From Lachnospiraceae bacterium (GTDB taxonomy: Bacteria > Bacillota > Clostridia > Lachnospirales > Lachnospiraceae): a stretch of 33,333 nt of DNA. A program made the position numbers and the translations under genes. The notes beneath the pieces were generated by a model. It was not told the origin of the DNA and ran no database searches. It saw only the letters and a program-made list of their open reading frames with translations. The stretch is taken from the NCBI GenBank assembly GCA_024695205.1, contig JAILIQ010000132.1, positions 1 through 33,333 on the forward strand, given 5' to 3'. Shown here piece after piece: positions 26,740 through 33,333 of this stretch (positions are counted from its first letter, which is position 1; every line of letters starts with the position of its first letter).

Positions 26740-28908
26740 TCAGTTTCCGGTCTCTTCGTTTACAAATTCACCCGCCGGACTGGTGTATAATATCTTAACC
26801 GTAACATTGTCGAGATAAAAATCGTCAGTGTTTCCGGGTGCTTCCCAGTAGAAGCGGTAGCTTCCGTTATCCATATTGGAGTACAGAGTCATGTACCCTT
26901 CAGCATGATACCACTTCCCGGCTTCCATGTTCTCGCACACCACTCTGTCATTCTCGCCCGAAGGATACCATGTTCCGCCGTTACAGGTAAATGTGGGCGT
27001 ACACGAGATGCTTCCTCCGTTTTCGAGCATACAGTCATAAGATACATACATCATATAACCGTAATTGTTGAAATAATCGTTCGAAAGCCCTATTCCGTTC
27101 CACTCGGCGCTTCTTCCGGTTACGGCAAGACAGCCCTTCCCGTCTGAGCCGCCGTCGGCTTTAAGATTTCCCCTGCTGCTTCCCATCTCCGTAAATGCAG
27201 TCAGGTCCTCCGCCGAATCAAACGCAGCCTGTACAATCACAATATCTTCTTCCGGTGCTTCTGCAACGATCTCTTCGGTGATAACATCATTTTCATAAAC
27301 AACAGGAGTAACTTCAGGCACCCGGACCGGTGTATCTCCGGGATATCCGGTAATATCTACCGAAATGACCGATCTGGCCGGGATCAGAATGCCCCCGGAC
27401 GGATCATACGCCCCGACATTTTGGAAGCACTTTTCCTCTGATTCGCATTCTTCGCCGAACTCGCTCAGATATACGGTGCTGTCGGTGATCGTATAGTCTT
27501 TGGGGTCCAGGATATATGAGAATTCCCTGTCCGAATTGTTAACCAGGACAACCGCAAGCTTATTCCCATAGGGCGAAATAAACGCGCATACCTTGGCGCC
27601 CGAATCGGCCGCAGCGGCATCGACCCTTGTATATCCGGGTCTTATAAACTGCGAATAATGGCGCATCGCATAATAATTTGCGCTGAGACGCCAGTTGCCT
27701 GCATTATCGACATCAACCAGATGGAATGACTCAAACAGACCGGGCGTCGAATCATCCCACACACCGCTCCAGTACAGATATGCCGTCATATCCGCATAAG
27801 TAAGTGCGTAATACAGCAGTTCCGAGGTCTGGATCCCTTTGCCGATGTAGTATTCGGTCTGCCAGCGCCTGATGTCGCCAAAATTGTTCTTTATACCCGA
27901 AAAATTGGTCATAAATGAACTCGGCTTCACCGTATTGGTTGAAGAATCCCCGGTTCCTCCGACGTAGAGGTGATATGCAACACCTTCAAGCGCTTCGGGT
28001 CTTTCTTTCAGAATGTCTCTTGTATAATTGAGAAGATCGGTCGTAGTACAGCTCATACTCTCGGGTCCGAGCATCCGCGGCGCGTCGTCTCCGAATTCCG
28101 CATGGATAGCATCATAAACGGCTATAAACGCCTTTGCATACGAAGCCTTATCGGCGGTTTCTTTCGGTCCGAACAGACACCCTTCATAATCGTCAGGAGC
28201 AAAATCCACTTCATTCTGGATCGAGAGATAATCAAACCTTATTCCGTACGACATGTAGTATTTAAGCGATTCCACCCACCAGTTGGCATACTCGTCGTAA
28301 ACAAACCTGCCGTCTTCATGTTTTGCGAGAGTTCCCGAACCTTTGGCAATGGAATTGTCGGATTTCAGATATGCGGGAGGGGACCAGCAGCACATGAGGA
28401 CATAAACCTTTTCACCGTACTTTGCAGCCCTTTCCCTGGCTTCCTTATAATTTCTCGCCATGGTAACGGCATTTGAAGCCTTATCCTGCACATGATAATT
28501 ATATTCGTTCTTGACTCTGAGTATGGTAAGCTTAGCGTCGCTGAACAGGGCATCAAGTCCCGCTTCGGCATTTTTGGCGTTCAACAGCCTCTCACCGTAC
28601 CAGGTATATGCGGCACCGAAGCCGTCCATAGTCTGATACGTTACAGACGGATCGATCACGATCGCAGGAAGATCCGCTCTCATATCCTGACTGCTGCCGT
28701 CTCCTGTTGCACCGGGCACCGGAGCATCATCCGCTCCGCCGGCATTTTCGGCATTAGCACCGTTTTCCGTATTATTGCCTCCCGGCTGCGAATTCTGTAC
28801 TTCGCTGCCGTTCCCGGTATTCTTGGTACAGCCCGTTATTGCCACGGCAAGAGACAGAATAACAGCCAGTGTCAACGTACAGATGTGGTTAAAAGCTTTA
28901 ATCTTCAT
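26740..28908 (-). CDS. GH30-family glycoside hydrolase lipoprotein (xylanase-like) with C-terminal carbohydrate-binding-like domain
   Basis: Lipobox AVAITGC; MDGFGAAYTWYGERLL, MCCWSPPAYLK, LSIQNEVDF (acid/base), WQTEYYIG (nucleophile), AYLYWSGVWDD. Confidence 0.87.
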   Translation of the reverse strand: MKIKAFNHICTLTLAVILSLAVAITGCTKNTGNGSEVQNSQPGGNNTENGANAENAGGADDAPVPGATGDGSSQDMRADLPAIVIDPSVTYQTMDGFGAAYTWYGERLLNAKNAEAGLDALFSDAKLTILRVKNEYNYHVQDKASNAVTMARNYKEARERAAKYGEKVYVLMCCWSPPAYLKSDNSIAKGSGTLAKHEDGRFVYDEYANWWVESLKYYMSYGIRFDYLSIQNEVDFAPDDYEGCLFGPKETADKASYAKAFIAVYDAIHAEFGDDAPRMLGPESMSCTTTDLLNYTRDILKERPEALEGVAYHLYVGGTGDSSTNTVKPSSFMTNFSGIKNNFGDIRRWQTEYYIGKGIQTSELLYYALTYADMTAYLYWSGVWDDSTPGLFESFHLVDVDNAGNWRLSANYYAMRHYSQFIRPGYTRVDAAAADSGAKVCAFISPYGNKLAVVLVNNSDREFSYILDPKDYTITDSTVYLSEFGEECESEEKCFQNVGAYDPSGGILIPARSVISVDITGYPGDTPVRVPEVTPVVYENDVITEEIVAEAPEEDIVIVQAAFDSAEDLTAFTEMGSSRGNLKADGGSDGKGCLAVTGRSAEWNGIGLSNDYFNNYGYMMYVSYDCMLENGGSISCTPTFTCNGGTWYPSGENDRVVCENMEAGKWYHAEGYMTLYSNMDNGSYRFYWEAPGNTDDFYLDNVTVKILYTSPAGEFVNEETGN

Positions 28909-29596
28909 AAACTCTTCGTTCCTTCCGTGCCGCTCTTATCTTGTTTCTCAATTCGAAAGAATACTCGGCAAGTGCTGCGTAAAGGGCTACAAGTGCCGAT
29001 CCGAGCAGCATTCCGCCGCAGATATCGGTAAACCAGTGATATCCGCTTAAGGCTCTTGACAGCACCGCAAACAGCATGACCGCAAGCGCCGCAAGACTCA
29101 TAACAAACTGTGCTTTTTCATCCTTAAGCCTTTTGTGCAGGGCGATGATCGCAGTGCCCATGACCGTAACAGCCATCAGCGTATGCGACGACGGATAGGA
29201 TGCTGCAAGCTTCCCGTCCTCAAGCAGAGGCCTGTAGTTGATGATAACGGCCTTGTCGAAAATGATATACAGAACAGCCATGATCACATATATCACCGCA
29301 AGTGCGTAAATATCGGGATCAACGCTCAGCAGATCCCTTGTCCTTATCAGTTCGTAAGCGCCAAGGCATGCAAAGCCGATGACCACCAGAATGACAAGTA
29401 TTCCGAAAAATGTTGATAGCCCGTACCACATGTTGCTTGTCCCGACATTTCTGAAGATCGCCCCGTTGATCCCCGCAAGACCCATCAGTGAGCCCTCCGG
29501 GCCGATCGGTTTTCTGTCGACCGATTTTACAAGGATCGTAAATAATATAAAGCATACAAACAGTATCACCGACATTCTGATCTTCTTAAAATCCAT
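28898..29596 (-). CDS. PAP2-family phosphatase, membrane protein
   Basis: KAVIINYRP (KX6RP), YPSSHTL, SRALSGYHWFTD (SRX5HX3D) motifs; TM helices; overlaps GH30 start by 11 nt. Confidence 0.88.
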   Translation of the reverse strand: MDFKKIRMSVILFVCFILFTILVKSVDRKPIGPEGSLMGLAGINGAIFRNVGTSNMWYGLSTFFGILVILVVIGFACLGAYELIRTRDLLSVDPDIYALAVIYVIMAVLYIIFDKAVIINYRPLLEDGKLAASYPSSHTLMAVTVMGTAIIALHKRLKDEKAQFVMSLAALAVMLFAVLSRALSGYHWFTDICGGMLLGSALVALYAALAEYSFELRNKIRAARKERRVYED

Positions 29597-29648
29597 GTTT
29601 ATAATCCTCCGTTGACATCTTTTACGACTGTCGTCCTTACATCATTCT

Positions 29649-29718
29649 ATCCGCCCGTCCGGTATGCCGGGACACTCCCCCATCTGTTCCGACAGACATA
29701 GCTGCGATCCGGGCGGAT
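29649..29718. other. Dyad-rich intergenic segment, potential three-way junction RNA/DNA structure
   Basis: ATCCGCCCG (29649-29657) pairs with CGGGCGGAT (29710-29718), enclosing CCGG-TATG-CCGG (29659-29670) and TCTGT-TCCG-ACAGA (29683-29696). Confidence 0.55.
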
Positions 29719-29760
29719 CTGTATTATCTTACCCGGTTACCAGGTTACTCAATAACCCGG

Positions 29761-31296
29761 TTATTCGGTATAGCCTATCGAAAGGATCGTAAAACTCTTA
29801 TCCTCGCTTCCTTCGGCCATCTTTATCTCCATAGTATGCTCAGCCGCTTCCTGTTCATCAAGTACCAGCGCAACATTGCAGTTATTCCACGAACCGTCCT
29901 TTCGACCGTCTATGGTATCCACAAGCTTACCGTCATATTTAATCTTGACAGGTTCGCCGTCGATATACACCGCAATGCTTCCGAAACCTGCATCCGTCGA
30001 GGTCTTAAAGTTGATCAGGATATTCTTGCACTTTACCTTCAGTTTGAGCGGGATATTCTCATCCCCTGCTTTATGGCAGAAATTATTCGGAAATGAAACG
30101 GCTTTTGTAAAGTACATTGTAACTACCTTATCATCCGTAGATCCAAAGCTGCCGGGGTCGAGGCCTTCCACGGTATTTAATGCGTCTACCGTGACAAGGT
30201 TCATGAAATCCCTGCCCTTTACCGCTTCCTCAGGTATTTCCTTCGGCACGTTGGGCTCAGCCTCGTCAACCGTTTTCAGCAGGTTCATGAGACAGTTTTT
30301 CATGAGCGTATGTCCGTATGATGCGGGATGATACTCGTCGTAAAAATACATCGATTCGTCTATTCTCGCAGTCTTGCTGTTTAAGGATTTAAATACGGCA
30401 TTACGCACGCTTACCAGCGGCACAAGATAATTCTTGGCAATCGGCAGGTATACATCCTGCGTATTCCAGTTTCCCTTCGAGACCGAACACAGACTGATGA
30501 CAGCACATTCCTCATTTGCCGTAAGCGCTTCGCAGATAAGGCTCTCATAAGCTCTGCCGCTTGTTACTTCGTTCCAGTCATTGACGGCAAATTCGATTAT
30601 AAGCAGGTCGGGAACGGCCCCGAGAAGATCAAGCACGTCCTGCTTATATCTCATGATGCCAAGAGACGAAGGCGTTCCCGACAATCCGGCATCTACAAAA
30701 TGTACCGTATCGGAGCCTTCCGGAGCATATGTTTTTTTAAGATCTTCGGCAAACAGATAAGCATATCCCTTATCGTTGACCGAAGCACCTGCTCCCTCAG
30801 TAACCGAACCTCCCAGGGCCGCAACAAAAACATCCTGTCCGGCTCTCAGCTTTTCGATCACCTTCTTGAGCCTGTAATTGTTTCCTGTAAATACCAGCGA
30901 TTTCTCAACAGCCTCGGCATATATCTCCTGCGGGCTTGCGGTAACTTCATTCGAAGCTGCATCTCCCTGTCCGGTGCCGGTCGGAGCGGCCGTAGGCTCA
31001 GCTACCTCAGGTACGGGTGTTGCGGTTGCTTCAGGCTCAGGTACGGCTGTCGCAGCCGGTGTTGATGCTACTTCTGAATCTGACGTCAGGCCATTCGTAT
31101 TATCGTTAGTCATTTCGTTAACCTTTCCGTTGTCTGCGGTTTCCCCGCTTTTACCCGCACATCCCGTCAGATTCAGCATCAGGGCAAACACAAGCCCCGT
31201 TGCCACCGCCTTTGCGTATATTCCCTTTTTTGCCCGTACAGGATCACCTGCGGGCTTTTTTGAAATCCCATGGTTCTTCTTTATCTCCCAGGACAT
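29761..31296 (-). CDS. SGNH/GDSL hydrolase lipoprotein (putative carbohydrate esterase) with Pro/Thr/Ala-rich linker
   Basis: Lipobox (MLNLTGC), low-complexity linker, GGSVTEGAG (Ser block), EFAVND (Asn block), DEYHPASYGH (Asp/His block); RBS GGAGG. Confidence 0.82.
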   Translation of the reverse strand: MSWEIKKNHGISKKPAGDPVRAKKGIYAKAVATGLVFALMLNLTGCAGKSGETADNGKVNEMTNDNTNGLTSDSEVASTPAATAVPEPEATATPVPEVAEPTAAPTGTGQGDAASNEVTASPQEIYAEAVEKSLVFTGNNYRLKKVIEKLRAGQDVFVAALGGSVTEGAGASVNDKGYAYLFAEDLKKTYAPEGSDTVHFVDAGLSGTPSSLGIMRYKQDVLDLLGAVPDLLIIEFAVNDWNEVTSGRAYESLICEALTANEECAVISLCSVSKGNWNTQDVYLPIAKNYLVPLVSVRNAVFKSLNSKTARIDESMYFYDEYHPASYGHTLMKNCLMNLLKTVDEAEPNVPKEIPEEAVKGRDFMNLVTVDALNTVEGLDPGSFGSTDDKVVTMYFTKAVSFPNNFCHKAGDENIPLKLKVKCKNILINFKTSTDAGFGSIAVYIDGEPVKIKYDGKLVDTIDGRKDGSWNNCNVALVLDEQEAAEHTMEIKMAEGSEDKSFTILSIGYTE

Positions 31297-31334
31297 ATCG
31301 TCAATCCTCCGAATAAATCTATATATACTGTCTT

Positions 31335-32384
31335 TTACAGATATTTTACCAGTTCGTCCCTTACGGACGCATACTCCTCATCCGCAATACCGAAGCTCAT
31401 ACCCTTATAGGTCCATACCGCACGAGCTATACCGTGTTTTTCAAAGGTCATATTGATAGTCTTGAACCATTTTAAAGCTTCGTGCGGATCGGCATTGTGA
31501 ACCACCCCGTATTCGCCGCAGTACAGATATTTGTCTCTGTCGGCAGCTATCTGAACGACTTTTTTTAGTCTGTCCTCGAAATAATTCGAATCAAGCATCT
31601 CATTATCATCACGTTCAACATCCGTAAATCCCGTGATCCTTCCGAACAGCTTTATCGTCATCTCCTTGTATTCCTTGTAGGTGTGTTCAAAGGAATACCT
31701 GAAATCCTCCGGCATTCCCTGAAGCCACTTGGCGCCCTGATGCGTAAAAACATGAGGTCCGTTAAAATGGAAGGTATAGGCGATCCTCCGGTCAGTCAGA
31801 TTGGGCAGTTCTCCTACCGTAGTACAACTGTTATAACTGCAGCCGCCGAAGATGATCAGCGTAAAAGGAGCATGATACCTGATCCTGAGCACACTGTGTT
31901 TTATTATATTATTCCAGGCCAGTGAATACTCCTTTTCGGTGACATCGCTCAGGAGTTCAAATGCTACACTGCTGCTGTATTTGCCGAAACGTGCGGCTAT
32001 CTTTTCCCACAGCTCGTAAAACTTTTCCTGTAACAGCTCGTTATAGAAGAAGCCTGTGTTCTCCTCAATATCAAAAAATGCGAATCCGTCAACCTTGTTA
32101 AGATCGAGGATTATGTTCAGTCCGCAGTTTCTTGACTGTTCGATCGCCTTCTCAACATAATTGAAGCCGGACTCTTTAAAATTCCCGTTCCTGTCGACAA
32201 AAAGGGCATAATCGATAGGAAGCCGCACATGATCACAGCCCCATTGCTTTATGATATTAAGGTCATGTTCGGTAATATAGGTTTCATAATGCTCTTTGCT
32301 CGTATCCTCATTCTGTGAGAACCAGCCGCCGAGATTAATCCCCTTTTCAAACCCTGTCAGACGTTTTAATTGCAGATCACCCAT
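31335..32384 (-). CDS. GH5 (cellulase-fold) family protein, probably catalytically divergent
   Basis: GFEKGINLGGWFSQ, HVRLPIDYALF, FTHQGAKWLQ, YCGEYGV match GH5; several canonical active-site positions are substituted (see findings). Confidence 0.82.
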   Translation of the reverse strand: MGDLQLKRLTGFEKGINLGGWFSQNEDTSKEHYETYITEHDLNIIKQWGCDHVRLPIDYALFVDRNGNFKESGFNYVEKAIEQSRNCGLNIILDLNKVDGFAFFDIEENTGFFYNELLQEKFYELWEKIAARFGKYSSSVAFELLSDVTEKEYSLAWNNIIKHSVLRIRYHAPFTLIIFGGCSYNSCTTVGELPNLTDRRIAYTFHFNGPHVFTHQGAKWLQGMPEDFRYSFEHTYKEYKEMTIKLFGRITGFTDVERDDNEMLDSNYFEDRLKKVVQIAADRDKYLYCGEYGVVHNADPHEALKWFKTINMTFEKHGIARAVWTYKGMSFGIADEEYASVRDELVKYL

Positions 32385-32488
32385 ACAAAACCCTTCTTAC
32401 ATTCCCATTAGACACTTTGCCTCTCGCCGGAAGAAAGTTAAAAAGAACCGATCAGGTCTTAAACTTTCCCATATAAAACAATATCACA

Positions 32489-32537
32489 AAGCAGAAAAAA
32501 CAACAAGCCCCGGCGGATTTTTTTCACCCACCGGGGC
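32489..32537 (-). terminator. Rho-independent terminator downstream of pyruvate:ferredoxin oxidoreductase gene
   Basis: Minus strand GCCCCGGTGGGTGAAAAAAATCCGCCGGGGC followed by TTGTTGTTTTTT. Confidence 0.85.
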
Positions 32538-32561
32538 ATTATCGTTTATTGTATCATTAAA

Positions 32562-33333
32562 TTATTTGTAGAGTTCAACGAGCTTCTCAAGATGAGCAAA
32601 TCTGGCCTTTGCAGCCTCTTCTGACTCCTTGAAGAGCTTCTCTGCTCTCTCGGGGAACTTAACCTTAAGTGAGGTGTAACGTGTCTCATTGTTAAGGAAT
32701 GCCTGGTAGGTCTCATCACCAGCCTTGCTGGTAAGGGTGAAGGGATTCTTGCCCTCAGCCTTAAGAGCGGGATTGAATGAGAACAGATTCCAGTATCCTG
32801 CTGCAACAGCCTTCTTCATCTCATCCTGGCAGTGGTTCATGCCGCCCTTAACTCCGTGGAGCTCGCAAGGTGCGTAGCCGATGATGAGTGAAGGTCCGTT
32901 GTAAGCTTCAGCCTCGGTAAGAACCTTGACTGCCTGAGCAGGGTTGGCGCCGAGAGCGATCTGTGCAACATATACGTAGCCATAGCTCATAGCGATCTCA
33001 GCAAGAGACTTCTTGCCGATCTCCTTACCTGCTGCTGCAAACTGGCAAACCTCACCGATGTTGGAAGCCTTCGAAGCCTGTCCGCCGGTGTTCGAGTACA
33101 TCTCGGTATCGAATACCATAACGTTGACATTCTCGCCGGAAGCAAGAACATGATCGAGTCCGCCGAAGCCGATATCGTATGCCCATCCGTCGCCGCCGAA
33201 GATCCATACGGACTTCTTTGACAGATACTGCTTCTTCTCAAGAACCTCAGCTGCAAGAGGATTCTTCTTTGCAACCTTCTCGAGCTCTGCAACGAGTGCT
33301 GAAGCTGCTGCGGGATTCTCCTTGGTGCTGTCC
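32562..33333 (-). CDS. nifJ: Pyruvate:ferredoxin (flavodoxin) oxidoreductase, C-terminal part (truncated by window edge)
   Basis: Open frame to the window edge: ...WIFGGDGWAYDIGFGGLDHVLASGENVNVMVFDTEMYSNTGGQASKAS...YAPCELHGVKGGMNHCQDEMKKAV, characteristic of the TPP-binding domain of PFOR. Confidence 0.94.
   Translation of the reverse strand, partial: DSTKENPAAASALVAELEKVAKKNPLAAEVLEKKQYLSKKSVWIFGGDGWAYDIGFGGLDHVLASGENVNVMVFDTEMYSNTGGQASKASNIGEVCQFAAAGKEIGKKSLAEIAMSYGYVYVAQIALGANPAQAVKVLTEAEAYNGPSLIIGYAPCELHGVKGGMNHCQDEMKKAVAAGYWNLFSFNPALKAEGKNPFTLTSKAGDETYQAFLNNETRYTSLKVKFPERAEKLFKESEEAAKARFAHLEKLVELYK

Noticed and set aside
1-33333. tRNA, rRNA, transposase, integrase, phage or toxin-antitoxin genes
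   Set aside because: No cloverleaf-like GGTTCRANYC context, rRNA-like stretch or recognisable mobile-element protein was noticed by reading; a tool-based scan (tRNAscan-SE, Infernal, ISfinder) would be needed to exclude small elements.

Overview
The window looks like a Firmicutes genome, probably Lachnospiraceae-like (an inference from protein texture only). It is dominated by a minus-strand carbohydrate-acquisition region. From left to right: the 5' end of an ABC-transporter ATPase; a DUF362/ferredoxin protein; a plus-strand module of PadR regulator, DUF1700/HAAS membrane protein, DUF4097 adhesin-like protein and 7TM HD-GYP protein; metA; two tandem paralogous Cys-rich U32-like proteins; a GH43 enzyme. 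Next comes a long importer cassette containing two solute-binding proteins, two permease pairs, and the accessory proteins DUF5696, Yip1-like and NHL/TPR. No ATPase or regulator is visible next to it. The rest is DAHP synthase, an Ldh-family dehydrogenase, a GH30 lipoprotein, a PAP2 phosphatase, an SGNH hydrolase lipoprotein, a GH5-like protein and the 3' end of pyruvate:ferredoxin oxidoreductase. The best candidates for something new are: (i) the DUF5696/Yip1/NHL-TPR/duplicated-CBM-SBP importer cassette; (ii) a GH5 homologue that appears to have lost several active-site residues; (iii) a dyad-rich intergenic region that can fold as a three-way junction; (iv) 38-bp tandem hairpin repeats that run into the 3' end of the Ldh gene; and (v) the tandem Cys-rich U32-like pair in an apparent GH43-metA operon. 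No tRNA, rRNA, CRISPR array, transposase or phage gene was recognised.
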